64,000 nt of DNA from Microbacterium candidum (GCF_030315975.1 NZ_JASXSZ010000004.1:310001-374000); one strand, 5' to 3'. Positions 52,495 through 61,749 are shown, counted from the first letter of the stretch. Notes: generated from the letters alone by a model not told the origin. Program-made: numbers and translations.

Positions 52495-52569
52495 GGAATC
52501 AGTCTGCGCCGGCGCGCGAGGGCGGGGGTCGAGTTCGCGCACGGCGGACGTGCCGGATCTTGCGCATGT

Positions 52570-52602
52570 TTGCGTGATTTCACGCAATTTCTTGCGTAGA
52601 GT
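52570..52602 (+). promoter_or_regulatory. LacI-type operator and -10 before the LacI gene
   Basis: TTGCGTGATTTCACGCAA is a perfect 18-bp palindrome upstream of TAGAGT, the -10 hexamer six bases before the ATG of the LacI-family gene. A further TTGCG lies between them. Autoregulation is likely. Confidence 0.75.
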
Positions 52603-52608
52603 GTGCGC

Positions 52609-53625
52609 ATGTCGAAACGTCTTGCCGAGGTCGCCAAGAAGGTCGGAGTCAGCGAGGCGACGGTCAGTCGCGTCCTCAACGACAAGCCAGGAGTGTCGGA
52701 TGCCACGCGCCAGGCGGTGCTGACGGCGCTCGACGTGCTCGGGTACGAGCGTCCGACGAAGCTGCGCGGCGAGCGGTCGCGCCTGGTCGGTCTGGTCCTC
52801 CCCGAGCTGCAGAACCCGATCTTCCCCGCGCTCGCGGAGATCATCGGCGGCGGACTGACCCAGAACGGGTACACCCCGCTGCTGTGCACCCAGACCGCGG
52901 GAGGCATCACCGAGGCGGACTACGTCGACCTGCTCCTGCAGCAGCAGGTGAGCGGTGTGGTCTTCCTGGGCGGCAACTACAGTCAGGCCGACGCGCAGCA
53001 CGCGCACTACGAGCGGCTGCGGCAGGTGAACCTCCCGACGGTGCTCGTCAACGCCCGTGTCGACGAGCTCGACTTCGCGACCGTCTCGACGGACGACGCG
53101 GCCGCAGCCGACCAGGCCGTCACGCACCTGCTGCAGCTGGGACACCGGCGCATCGGGCTGCTGCTCGGTCCGCTCGATCACATCCCCTCCCGTCGCAAGC
53201 TCGCGTCGGCCCGCGCGGTGCTGGAGCGCGCCGGCATCCCGTTCGACGAGGCGCTCGTGGTGCGCGGCCTGTACTCGCTGGAATCCGGCCAGGCCGGGGC
53301 ATCCCGCCTGTTCGCGAACGGGGCCACCGCGATCGTGTGCGCGAGCGACCCGCTCGCTCTGGGCGCCGTGCGCGCGGCGCGCCGCAGCGGCCGCGCGGTG
53401 CCGGGCGACGTGTCGATCGTCGGCTTCGACGACTCGTTCCTCATGAGCTGCACCGAGCCGCCGCTGACGACCGTCCGCCAGCCGATCGAGTCGATGGGGC
53501 GCACGGTCATCGAGCTGCTCCTCGCCCAGATCTCCGGGCAGGTGGAGGCCGGCGACGAACTGCTCTTCGAGCCCGAGCTCGTGCTGCGCAGCACGACCGG
53601 TCCCGTTGTGCAAATGTCCGCATGA
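52609..53625 (+). CDS. LacI-family repressor of the alpha-glucoside locus
   Basis: A 338-residue LacI/GalR regulator. The HTH is RLAEVAKKVGVSEATVSRVL, followed by the hinge helix region DATRQAVLTALDVLGYE; the effector domain has RLVGLVLPELQNPIFPALAE and the C-terminal block VSIVGFDDSFLMSC. Six bases separate the -10 from the ATG; a GTG two codons upstream is possible. It lies directly before the GH13 and MalEFG-type genes on the same strand and probably represses them and itself until an alpha-glucoside inducer is present. Confidence 0.92.
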   Translation: MSKRLAEVAKKVGVSEATVSRVLNDKPGVSDATRQAVLTALDVLGYERPTKLRGERSRLVGLVLPELQNPIFPALAEIIGGGLTQNGYTPLLCTQTAGGITEADYVDLLLQQQVSGVVFLGGNYSQADAQHAHYERLRQVNLPTVLVNARVDELDFATVSTDDAAAADQAVTHLLQLGHRRIGLLLGPLDHIPSRRKLASARAVLERAGIPFDEALVVRGLYSLESGQAGASRLFANGATAIVCASDPLALGAVRAARRSGRAVPGDVSIVGFDDSFLMSCTEPPLTTVRQPIESMGRTVIELLLAQISGQVEAGDELLFEPELVLRSTTGPVVQMSA

Positions 53626-53645
53626 AATCGCAAGTAGTTTGAAAT

Positions 53646-53695
53646 TTACGTAAGTTAGTTACGTTCTTGCATCTGATTGTTCGGATGGTTACTGT
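53646..53695 (+). promoter_or_regulatory. Promoter and candidate operator of the glucosidase operon
   Basis: TTGCAT (53667-53672) and TACTGT (53690-53695) form a promoter with a 17-bp spacer. Just upstream are the palindrome TTACGTAA and a second TTACGT 13 bp on, in an AT-rich stretch. This could be a LacI-type operator, although it differs from the palindrome before the LacI gene. Confidence 0.6.
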
Positions 53696-53730
53696 GGCGA
53701 TCACAGAACCCCCGAACCATCAGGAGCACC

Positions 53731-55452
53731 GTGGACACCGATGTCCTCACCGAGACCGTCGCCGCTCCGGCGGCGGTCCAGCCGTCGGACGCCGACCCGC
53801 TGTGGTGGCGCAGCGCCGTCATCTACCAGGTGTACGTGCGCAGCTTCGCCGACGGGAACGGCGACGGCACGGGTGACCTCGCCGGTGTCCGGGCGCATCT
53901 CCCGTACTTGAAGCGCCTCGGTGTGGACGCGCTGTGGTTCAACCCGTGGTACCCGAGCCCGCTCGCCGACGGCGGATATGACGTCGTGGACTACCGGGAC
54001 ATCGACCCGCGGTTCGGCACGCTCCCCGAGGCGGAGGCGCTCATCCGCGAGGCCCTTGCGCTCGGCATCCGCACGATCATCGACGTCGTCCCGAACCATG
54101 TCAGTGATCGGCACCCGTGGTTCCAGGACGCCCTCGCGGCTGTGCCGGGAAGCTCGGAGAGAGGCAGGTTCTGGTTCCACTCCGGCAAGGGGCCGAACGG
54201 AGACGAGCCGCCGACCCGCTGGGTGTCGAACTTCCAGGGCGAGACGTGGACGCGCACGACCGACCCCGACGGAACACCGGGGGAGTGGTACCTCCACCTC
54301 TTCACCCCCGAGCAGCCCGACCTCAACTGGAACCACCCGGACGTCCGGCGTGAGCACGAGGACATCTTGAGGTTCTGGTTCGATCGCGGCGTCGCCGGCG
54401 TCCGCATCGACTCGGCCGCCCTCCTCATCAAGGATGCGGACCTCCCCGAGGTCGGCGAGAAGCCCGACCACCCCACCGAGGACCGCGACGAACTGCACGA
54501 CGTCTACCGCTCGTGGCGTGCGACCGCCGACGAGTACCCCGGCACGCGGATCCTCGTGGGCGAGGTGTGGGTGCCCGACATCGTGCGTTTCACGAATTAT
54601 CTGCGCCCCGACGAGATGCACACCGCCTTCAACTTCGACTTCCTCGCGCGGCCGTGGGGCGCCGCATCCTTCCGCGCCTCCATCGACGCGACGCTCACGG
54701 CCCACGCGCCCGTGAACGCACCGAGCACGTGGGTGCTGAGCAACCACGACGTCACGCGGCCCGTCACGCGGTACGGCCGCGAGGACACGACGTTCGCGTT
54801 CCTGAAGAAGCGGTTCGGCGTCCCGACCGACCCGGCGCTCGGCCTCCACCGAGCTCGGGCCGCAGCGCTCCTCGTGGCCGCCCTCCCCGGCAGTCTGTAC
54901 ATCTACCAGGGCGACGAGCTCGGCCTCCCCGAGGTAGAGGACCTGCCGCTCGAGCTCATCCAGGACCCGATGCACTTCCGGTCCGGCGGGGTGGATCCGG
55001 GGCGGGATGGATGCCGGGTTCCCCTGCCATGGACTGGCGACCGCCCCCCGTTCGGCTTCAGCCCGGACGGCATGACGACGTGGCTCCCGCAGCCCGCGGG
55101 GTGGAGCGCCCTCACCGTTCAGAGCGAAGACGCCGACCCGTCCTCGACGCTCAATCTCTACCGCGACGCGATCCGCGGGCGTCGCGCCCTCGTCGACGAC
55201 GCCGGCGAGGCCTTCGACTGGATCGAGGGGCTGGACCCCGACATCCTCGCGTTCCGGCGCGGCGACTCGTTCGTCTGCGTCGTCAACACGGGCGACGCCC
55301 CCGTCGCCCTGCCCGCGCACGATGACGTGCTGCTCTCGAGCTCGCCGCTCGAGGGCGGACTCCTCCCGGGCGACTCGGCCGCATGGCTGAGAACCAGCAC
55401 ACCCACCACCGGATCCGCGCCTCGAGGCGACGCGGATTCCCCCGAGGCATGA
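53731..55452 (+). CDS. GH13 alpha-glucosidase
   Basis: A 573-residue glycoside hydrolase family 13 enzyme. VIYQVYVRSFADGNGDGTGD and DVVPNHVSDRHPWF are regions I and the B-domain start; GVRIDSAALL carries the nucleophile Asp227, LVGEVWVPD the acid Glu278 and VLSNHDVTR the third Asp340. The pattern fits oligo-1,6-glucosidase/alpha-glucosidase enzymes that hydrolyse maltose, isomaltose or trehalose-like oligosaccharides in the cytoplasm. AGGAG precedes GTG 53731. The C-terminal barrel-flanking domain ends DDVLLSSSPLEGG. It precedes the sugar importer genes by 41 bp, so sugars are imported then hydrolysed. Confidence 0.9.
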   Translation: MDTDVLTETVAAPAAVQPSDADPLWWRSAVIYQVYVRSFADGNGDGTGDLAGVRAHLPYLKRLGVDALWFNPWYPSPLADGGYDVVDYRDIDPRFGTLPEAEALIREALALGIRTIIDVVPNHVSDRHPWFQDALAAVPGSSERGRFWFHSGKGPNGDEPPTRWVSNFQGETWTRTTDPDGTPGEWYLHLFTPEQPDLNWNHPDVRREHEDILRFWFDRGVAGVRIDSAALLIKDADLPEVGEKPDHPTEDRDELHDVYRSWRATADEYPGTRILVGEVWVPDIVRFTNYLRPDEMHTAFNFDFLARPWGAASFRASIDATLTAHAPVNAPSTWVLSNHDVTRPVTRYGREDTTFAFLKKRFGVPTDPALGLHRARAAALLVAALPGSLYIYQGDELGLPEVEDLPLELIQDPMHFRSGGVDPGRDGCRVPLPWTGDRPPFGFSPDGMTTWLPQPAGWSALTVQSEDADPSSTLNLYRDAIRGRRALVDDAGEAFDWIEGLDPDILAFRRGDSFVCVVNTGDAPVALPAHDDVLLSSSPLEGGLLPGDSAAWLRTSTPTTGSAPRGDADSPEA

Positions 55453-55493
55453 GCCTCCCACCGAGGCGCAGGCCTCACACGAAAGGAATGACG

Positions 55494-56882
55494 ATGAAGT
55501 CACCAGGCAAGGTCCTGCTCGCCGGTGCCGCCGTTGTGGCGACCGTCGGCGCGCTCGCGGGCTGCTCCGGCAGCGGCGGCAGCGGCGGCGGCGACAGCAA
55601 GATCCATCTCGTTGTCGCCCCGGTTCTCCCGGGCGCCACCGCCGACGCGCTGAACGCGCTCGCGGCCCGCGTGAAGGAGTTCGAGAAGGCGAACCCGGAC
55701 ATCTCCGTCAAGGCGATCGAGTACCAGTGGACGGGCTCGACGTTCGCCGCCGAGCTCGCCGGCGGCACGCTCCCGGACGTCTTCAATGTGCCCTTCACCG
55801 ACTCGAAGACGCTCGCCAACAACGGGCAGCTCGCGGACATCACGACGGACTTCAAGAAGACGTCGACGGCCGCCAAGTGGAACAAGAACGTACTGAACGT
55901 CGCCACGGGCGACAACGGCAAGATCTACGGCATCCCGTGGGGTCCGTACGCGATGGCCCTGTCGTACAACCGCGACATCTTCACGAAGGCGGGCCTCGAC
56001 CCCGACAAGCCGCCGACCACGCTCGCGGAGATCCAGGCGGACGCGAAGACGATCGCCGAGAAGGTCCCGGGGGTCGCCGGCTACATGCAGATGACGAAGG
56101 ACAACACGGGCGGCTGGAACCTCGCGACGCTCACGCAGTCTCTCGGCGGGCGCCTGGAGACGGTCGGATCCGACGGCAAGGTCACCGTCACCGCCGACAA
56201 CGCACAGACCAAGCAGGGTCTCGCGTGGCTGAAGTCCATGCGCTGGGGCGACGACTCGATGGGTGCGAACTTCCTGTTCGACTGGTCGGGCATCAACAAG
56301 GCGTTCGCGGCCGGCCAGGTCGCCATGTACATGAGCGGATCGGACGTCATCGGCTCGCTCATGCAGGCGAACGGGTTCGACCAGACGAAGTACGGCGTGA
56401 CCACGTTCCCGGTCGCCTCGGACTCCACCGCCGGCATCCTCTCCGGCGGCAACGTCGACGTCGTGAACGTCAAGGACTCGCCCGAGCAGATCGCGGCGGC
56501 CGTGAAGTGGATCGACTTCTACCGCACCCAGCCGACGGCCGACAAGAACGCGGCCGTGAAGAACGCCGAGACGCTGAAGGCCGGAAACCAGGCGGTCAAC
56601 GCACCCACGCTGCCGGTGTTCGACAAGGCGACGTGGCAGCAGAACCAGGAGTGGATCAAGCCCTACGCCAACATCCCCGCCGACAACCTGAAGCCGTTCA
56701 ACACGGGCATCTTCGATCAGCAGATCGTGCCGGAGCCACCGGCGCACACGCAGGACCTGTACGGCGCCCTCGACGGGGTGGTGCAGGCGGTGCTGACGGA
56801 TCAGAACGCGGATGTCGACAGCCTGCTGAAGGCCGTGAACGTCAAGGTCCAGGCGCTCATCGACGCAGACGGCAAGGGCTGA
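55494..56882 (+). CDS. Sugar ABC transporter substrate-binding lipoprotein (MalE-type)
   Basis: A 462-residue family-1 solute-binding protein. The signal sequence has Lys residues, a hydrophobic core and lipobox LAGC at about residues 19-22, so it is anchored outside the membrane. KANPDISVKAIEYQWTGSTF and GGTLPDVFNVPFTD are typical of carbohydrate receptors, and WGPYAMALSYNRDIFTKAGL is the MalE/UgpB block. AAAGGA seven bases before ATG 55494 sets the start over ATG 55488. With the two permeases it imports an oligosaccharide; no ATPase gene is present, so a shared MsmX/MalK-type ATPase is needed. Confidence 0.9.
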   Translation: MKSPGKVLLAGAAVVATVGALAGCSGSGGSGGGDSKIHLVVAPVLPGATADALNALAARVKEFEKANPDISVKAIEYQWTGSTFAAELAGGTLPDVFNVPFTDSKTLANNGQLADITTDFKKTSTAAKWNKNVLNVATGDNGKIYGIPWGPYAMALSYNRDIFTKAGLDPDKPPTTLAEIQADAKTIAEKVPGVAGYMQMTKDNTGGWNLATLTQSLGGRLETVGSDGKVTVTADNAQTKQGLAWLKSMRWGDDSMGANFLFDWSGINKAFAAGQVAMYMSGSDVIGSLMQANGFDQTKYGVTTFPVASDSTAGILSGGNVDVVNVKDSPEQIAAAVKWIDFYRTQPTADKNAAVKNAETLKAGNQAVNAPTLPVFDKATWQQNQEWIKPYANIPADNLKPFNTGIFDQQIVPEPPAHTQDLYGALDGVVQAVLTDQNADVDSLLKAVNVKVQALIDADGKG

Positions 56883-57805
56883 TGACGACCACCGCCACTC
56901 GCGCCCCGCGCCGCACCCCCCTCACGTGGGTGCGGCGCGGGGGGCTGTCGACGCTCCTGTTCCTCCTGCCGCTGCTCGTCATCTTCGGCGTCTTCTCGTG
57001 GACGCCGATCGTCGAGGCGATCGTGATGAGCTTCCAGCACACCAACCTCGTCACCGATCCGGTGTGGGTGGGCTGGGCCAACTTCGAGGCCGTCTTCGCC
57101 GATCCGACGTTCTACGTCGCCATCCGCAACACCGCGTACTTCGCGTTCCTGGCGCTCATCTTCGGATACCCGATCCCGCTCATCGCCGCGGTCCTCATGA
57201 GCGAGACGCGCAGGATGCGGGGCCTGTTCAGCGTCCTCGCCTACCTCCCGGTCATCATCCCGCCGGTCGTCGCGGTGCTCCTGTGGACCGTCTTCTACGA
57301 CGCCGGCCCCAACGGCGTCTTCAACACGATCCTCGGCTGGTTCGGCATCCCGCCCCAGCCGTGGATCCAGGATGCGGCGACCGCCATGCCCTCGCTCGTG
57401 CTGGAGGCGACGTGGGCGGGCGCGGGCGCGACCGTCATCATCTACCTGGCCGCGCTGCGCGCGGTCGCACCGGAGCTCTACGACGCGGCGGAGGTCGACG
57501 GCGCCAACATCTGGCAGAAGATCTGGCACGTGACGCTGCCGCAGCTGCGGGGCATCCTGTTCATCACCCTCATCCTGCAGATCATCGCGACCGCGCAGGT
57601 CTTCCTGCAGCCGTTCCTGTTCACGAGCGGCGGGCCCAACAACGCGACCGTCACGATCCTGCTGCTGATCTACCAGTACGCGTTCCAGAACAGCCTCGGC
57701 GGCGCGTACGGGAAGGCGACGGCGCTGAGCCTCCTGCTTGCGATCTTCCTGGCGGTGCTGTCGATCGTCTACTTCCGCATCACGCGCAGATGGAGCCAAG
57801 AGTGA
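56882..57805 (+). CDS. Sugar ABC transporter permease (MalF-type)
   Basis: A 307-residue membrane permease with six hydrophobic segments. FLLPLLVIFGVFSWTPIVEA is the first, and the EAA motif is YDAAEVDGANIWQKIWHVTL-like, with LPQLRGILFITLIL following. Starts at ATG overlapping the stop of the binding-protein gene by one base, and its stop overlaps the next permease start by 4 bp. Forms the channel with the MalG-type permease. Confidence 0.9.
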   Translation: MTTTATRAPRRTPLTWVRRGGLSTLLFLLPLLVIFGVFSWTPIVEAIVMSFQHTNLVTDPVWVGWANFEAVFADPTFYVAIRNTAYFAFLALIFGYPIPLIAAVLMSETRRMRGLFSVLAYLPVIIPPVVAVLLWTVFYDAGPNGVFNTILGWFGIPPQPWIQDAATAMPSLVLEATWAGAGATVIIYLAALRAVAPELYDAAEVDGANIWQKIWHVTLPQLRGILFITLILQIIATAQVFLQPFLFTSGGPNNATVTILLLIYQYAFQNSLGGAYGKATALSLLLAIFLAVLSIVYFRITRRWSQE

Positions 57806-58776
57806 CCACCACGATCCCCGCCGACCTCCCGCTGCAGGAGCCCGTGGCGGCCAAGTCGGTGCGGCGCCGCGCCCGCAGCCCCCGGCCGGCGGAGGACGCG
57901 ACGGACCGTGGAATCCTCGGGCAGGCCGACCGTCGGCGCACCGGAGTCCGCACCGGCAACGTCGTCATCAACGTCGTCCTGGGTGCCGCGCTCGTCGTGA
58001 CCGGCCTCCTTCCGCTCCTGTGGCTCGCGAAGTCCGCGATCACTCCCACGCAGGACACCCTGACGATGCCGATGCGGATCTTCCCCAATGGAGTGGCCTG
58101 GTCGAACGTCACCCGCGCGTGGAACGACGTCCACATCCAGGACTTCTTCTGGAACACGATCTGGATGGCCGCCGGCGAATGGGCCGTGCAGATGATCGTC
58201 GCGACGACCGCGGGGTTCGCGCTCGCGGTGCTGCGACCTCGCTACGGCCGCGTCCTGACCGCGCTGGTGCTCGCGACGCTCTTCGTCCCCGCCGTCGTGC
58301 TGCTCGTCCCGCTGTATCTGACCGTGCTGCATCCGCCGCTCATCGGGCACTCGCTCATCAACACGTTCTGGGCGGTGTGGCTGCCCGCGGGGGCGAGCGC
58401 GTTCAATGTGCTGCTCGTCATGCGGTTCTTCGAGAGCATCCCGCGCGAGATCTTCGAGGCGGCCCGCACGGATGGCGCGGGCAACTTCCGCCTCTTCTGG
58501 TCGGTCGTGCTGCCGATGTCGAAGCCGATCCTCGGGGTCGTGTCGATCTTCGCGATCAACGCGGCGTGGGCGGACTTCCTGTGGCCGAACCTGGTGCTCA
58601 TGGACATCGGCATCCAGCCCCTGTCCGTGCGCCTCCCGCAGATCCAGTCCTCGACCGACCTCGGCGTCTACCTCGCGTCGCTGACGATCGCGAGCCTCAT
58701 CCCCGTCGCGATCTTCCTCGTGTTCCAGCGCACGTTCCTGTCCGGTGCGGGGCTCGGCGGCGCGGTCAAGGGGTAG
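57802..58776 (+). CDS. Sugar ABC transporter permease (MalG-type)
   Basis: A 324-residue permease. A cytoplasmic N-terminus of about 50 residues, rich in Arg, precedes six membrane segments. The EAA motif is EIFEAARTDGAGNFRLFWSV with LPMSKPILGVVSIF. The GTG start lies in the ATGA-like overlap with the upstream gene (GTGA). The last 11 bp overlap the convergent MFS gene. Last gene of the sugar operon. Confidence 0.9.
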   Translation: MTTTIPADLPLQEPVAAKSVRRRARSPRPAEDATDRGILGQADRRRTGVRTGNVVINVVLGAALVVTGLLPLLWLAKSAITPTQDTLTMPMRIFPNGVAWSNVTRAWNDVHIQDFFWNTIWMAAGEWAVQMIVATTAGFALAVLRPRYGRVLTALVLATLFVPAVVLLVPLYLTVLHPPLIGHSLINTFWAVWLPAGASAFNVLLVMRFFESIPREIFEAARTDGAGNFRLFWSVVLPMSKPILGVVSIFAINAAWADFLWPNLVLMDIGIQPLSVRLPQIQSSTDLGVYLASLTIASLIPVAIFLVFQRTFLSGAGLGGAVKG

Positions 58777-60415
58777 GCGTGCCGGCTGAAGGCGTGGTGC
58801 GCGTGCGGCGCGCCGCCTGATGCCGCCGCGCGGGCAGTCGGACGACGAATTCGTGCGACTCGGACTGCACCTCGGCGAGATCGAGGACGGCGGCGATCAC
58901 GGATGCGTCGAAGCCGGTCCATCGTTGCGCGCGAGATGCCCGGTACTCGCCCCAGGAGCGGACGCGGAACTCCTCCCGGTACTGGTCGCCGCGCTCGCCG
59001 GAGCGCTCCAGCGCCCATTCGGTCGCCCCCGTTCGGCGACGGCTGTCGCGGAGGGCGACCACGGCGGACAGGAACGCGTCGGTGTTCGCAGGCGTCACCC
59101 GATACACGATCGAGACGACGACGGGCCCGTCGGTCGGGTCCGGCTCGAAGATCAGCTGGGGCTCCGGGGAGCAGTACGGCACGATCGTGCGATCGAGCCG
59201 GTTCGTGTCGGGATGCAGCGGCAGCACGATGACGCTGAGTCCCGTGAGGACGAGGAGTCCGGCGGCGATCTCGAGCGTCGTCGTGACCCCGACCGCGGCG
59301 CTGACCGCGCCCCACAGGAAGGCGCCGACGCCCTGCCCTCCCAGCATGACGATCAGGTAGACCGAGATCGCGCGGGCCCGGACCCAGGGGGCAGCGCTCA
59401 GCTGCATCGCCGCATTGAGGGTTGTGAGCGTCCCGGTCCAGGCGATGCCTGCCGCGAGCAGCACCGGGAGCACGACCGGCAGCGGCCACCACGCCACGCA
59501 GACGGTACCGAGCGCGAACAGCACCGCGGACGATCCCAGCACGATCGAGGGGGAGAGGCGCTTGACCGCGATCGGCATGAGAACGGCCCCGATGATCGAC
59601 CCCACGCCGAGCATCGCGAGCAGCAGGCCGTATCCGGTGGCGCCGAGTCCCATCTCGCCCTCGGCTGCGGACGGGAGCAGGGCCCACAGTGCGCTGGCGG
59701 GAATCGCGAACAGCAGGGCCCGAAGCAGCAGACGCCGCACGACGGGGCCCGCGACGAGATAACGGACGCCGGCGGCCATCGCCTGGCCGAGCGGCTCCCG
59801 CCATCCGCTCTTCTCCTGCCGCGGCTGATGCCACAGCACCAGAGCAAGCACGACGCCGAGGAACGAGACCGCGTTCAGCGCGAAGACGAGGGTCGGCCCG
59901 GTCAGGGCGACCAGCATCCCCGCGATCGCGGGTCCGACCGCGCGCGCCGCATTGACGGTGATGCTGCCGAGCGACGCGGCGGCCGGGATCTCCTCGCGCG
60001 GGACGAGGTCGGGCTGGATGGCCTGCCACGCCGGCATCGTCAGCGCAGCCGAGCTCCCGAGGAGGAACGTCATGATCAGCAGGGACGGGGCGGCGAGGAT
60101 GCCGGTCCACGACAGCGCGGTGAGGGTCACAGCGAGGACGGCCGACACGATGTTCATCGCGAGCAGCCATCTCCGGCGGTCGAGGCGGTCGGCCAGAACG
60201 CCCGCGAAGAGCGACAGGAACAGCACCGGCAGGAGACTCGCGGCCTGGACCCACGCAACGACAGCCGAACCCGCCCCGGATTGCACGAGGAACCACTGGG
60301 CGGCGACGGTCTGCATCCACCCGCCCAGGTTCGATCCCGTCTGCGCCAGCCACAGCGACCGGAACACCGGTCGCCGCAGCGGAGCCCACGCCGAACCGAC
60401 CGCACTCTCCGACAC
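58766..60415 (-). CDS. MFS exporter (EntS/MFS_3 type) with C-terminal ABM-like domain
   Basis: A 549-residue protein. Residues 1 to about 410 form a twelve-helix MFS transporter with RPVFRSLWLAQTGSNLGGWM at the start and ADRLDRRRWLL after helix 2, as in the MFS_3 exporters (EntS, macrolide-type). Residues about 430-530 (VVVSIVYRVTPANTDAFLSA; RRRTGATEWALERSGE; EEFRVRSWGEYRASRAQRWT) resemble a stress-responsive/antibiotic-monooxygenase (ABM) dimeric barrel, a combination that is known in some MFS_3 proteins. GTG 60415 was chosen from the transporter N-terminus; a longer frame exists. Substrate unknown. Confidence 0.82.
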   Translation of the reverse strand: MSESAVGSAWAPLRRPVFRSLWLAQTGSNLGGWMQTVAAQWFLVQSGAGSAVVAWVQAASLLPVLFLSLFAGVLADRLDRRRWLLAMNIVSAVLAVTLTALSWTGILAAPSLLIMTFLLGSSAALTMPAWQAIQPDLVPREEIPAAASLGSITVNAARAVGPAIAGMLVALTGPTLVFALNAVSFLGVVLALVLWHQPRQEKSGWREPLGQAMAAGVRYLVAGPVVRRLLLRALLFAIPASALWALLPSAAEGEMGLGATGYGLLLAMLGVGSIIGAVLMPIAVKRLSPSIVLGSSAVLFALGTVCVAWWPLPVVLPVLLAAGIAWTGTLTTLNAAMQLSAAPWVRARAISVYLIVMLGGQGVGAFLWGAVSAAVGVTTTLEIAAGLLVLTGLSVIVLPLHPDTNRLDRTIVPYCSPEPQLIFEPDPTDGPVVVSIVYRVTPANTDAFLSAVVALRDSRRRTGATEWALERSGERGDQYREEFRVRSWGEYRASRAQRWTGFDASVIAAVLDLAEVQSESHEFVVRLPARRHQAARRTRTTPSAGTPTP

Positions 60416-60550
60416 GTGGCCATTGTGGCGGATCCTCCGAGGCTCCTGGCAGGCCTCATTGGTGACTGACAGATTCGCGCCGACCTCGGAGACCGGGTGT
60501 CCGCGCTGAGCAGGCAAGCACCCGGGGGTGACGGAGGAGCGGGAGCTCCG

Positions 60551-60937
60551 TCAGCCGTCCCGTGCGACCGAAGCGGCGAGCGACTTCAGCAGCACGGCGA
60601 GCTTGTCGAGCACGCCCGACGCTGCCGCAAGACGGTAGGAGCCCGCGAGTTCATGCGGGTCGTGGTAGCCGACGCGCGTACGGACGCCGTCTTCCCACAC
60701 GAGCATCCGCAGAGGGAGGTCCAGGCCGGCGGCCGCGTCATACTGCATGAGGGCCGTGCCCACGGCTGGGCTGCCGAAGATCAGGACGACTTCGTCGGCG
60801 AGCTCCAGGCCCGCCTCACGGGCGCCGGCCGCATGGTCGATGGTCGCGAAGATCCGGATGCCGCGGGCATCCAGCTCGCGGGTCAGCCGCTGGACGACCT
60901 CGTCGACCGTCCCCGCGGCATCCGTGGTGATCATCAT
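60551..60937 (-). CDS. DUF302-domain protein
   Basis: A 128-residue protein. GTVDEVVQRLTRELDARGIR with IFATIDHAAGAREAGLEL, LADEVVLIFGSPAVGTALMQ and DLPLRMLVWEDGV are the conserved blocks of DUF302, a small alpha/beta domain found alone or fused to membrane proteins, function unknown. Its ATG overlaps the stop codon of the SDR gene (ATGA), so it is the second gene of a two-gene operon. Another ATG follows immediately. Confidence 0.85.
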   Translation of the reverse strand: MMITTDAAGTVDEVVQRLTRELDARGIRIFATIDHAAGAREAGLELADEVVLIFGSPAVGTALMQYDAAAGLDLPLRMLVWEDGVRTRVGYHDPHELAGSYRLAAASGVLDKLAVLLKSLAASVARDG

Positions 60938-61749
60938 GATGATGCGATCCAGGGCCGGGTGAAGCCGAGCACGCGCTCTCCGTCGAGGTCGGCGAGGGAG
61001 ACGCCGACGAACGCGGTGGCGCCGTCCGAGGTCTGCCATCGGAACCGGCTCTCGGATGACAAGGCGGCATCCGCGATCGCGACGGCGGCGGCCTGCGGCG
61101 TCTGTGCGTTTGCGAAGGCTCCGGCCGTCCGTGCGGCGTACGCGTTCAGAAGCTCGTCGTACGGGCCGGGCTCCGTCGGTCGGACGACGTTGGCGACGAA
61201 CTCGCTCGACACCGCTGCAGGCTCGACCACGCGCACGTGCACGCCGAATCGCTCGGCGACGACCGCGAGCGACTGCATGAACCCCTCGACGGCGAACTTC
61301 GCCCCGCAGTAGGCATCAGCGAACGGCTGGCCGACGGTCCCGCCGACGCTCGTCACGGTCAGGATGCTGCCGCGCCCGCGTTCGCGCATGCCCGGCAGCA
61401 CGAGCTTCGCGAGGTTCACCGGGGCGAGGTAGTTGATGTCGAGCTGCGCCTGGATCTGCGCCATCGTCAGCTGCTCCGCCGTGGACACCGACCCCTGACC
61501 TGCATTGTTGACCAGGATGTCGACGGGTCCGACCTGGTCGACGAGACCCGCCGCGGCGGCATGATCCGTGACGTCGAGGGCGTGCACCTCGACTTCCACT
61601 CCGCGCTCGGCGGCCGCCTGCGTCAGGCGTTCCGACCGCGTCGTGTCGCGCATCGTCGCGACTACTCTCAGCCCTCGGGCCGCGAGCTCCACAGCGGTGT
61701 GCATCCCCATACCGGACGAGGTTCCGGTGACCAGCGCGACGTCTGTCAT
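60934..61749 (-). CDS. Short-chain dehydrogenase/reductase
   Basis: A 271-residue classical SDR. TGTSSGMGMHTAVELAARG is the cofactor motif, TMRDTTRSERL after the second strand favours NADP, NNAGQGSVS is motif two, and DAYCGAKFAVEGFMQSLA carries Tyr and Lys, with VTSVGGTVGQ the Ser. RVRVVEP-like VRVVEPAAVSSEF and the long C-terminus resemble retinol dehydrogenase/17-beta-HSD-like SDRs. Operon with the DUF302 gene. Substrate unknown. Confidence 0.87.
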   Translation of the reverse strand: MTDVALVTGTSSGMGMHTAVELAARGLRVVATMRDTTRSERLTQAAAERGVEVEVHALDVTDHAAAAGLVDQVGPVDILVNNAGQGSVSTAEQLTMAQIQAQLDINYLAPVNLAKLVLPGMRERGRGSILTVTSVGGTVGQPFADAYCGAKFAVEGFMQSLAVVAERFGVHVRVVEPAAVSSEFVANVVRPTEPGPYDELLNAYAARTAGAFANAQTPQAAAVAIADAALSSESRFRWQTSDGATAFVGVSLADLDGERVLGFTRPWIASS

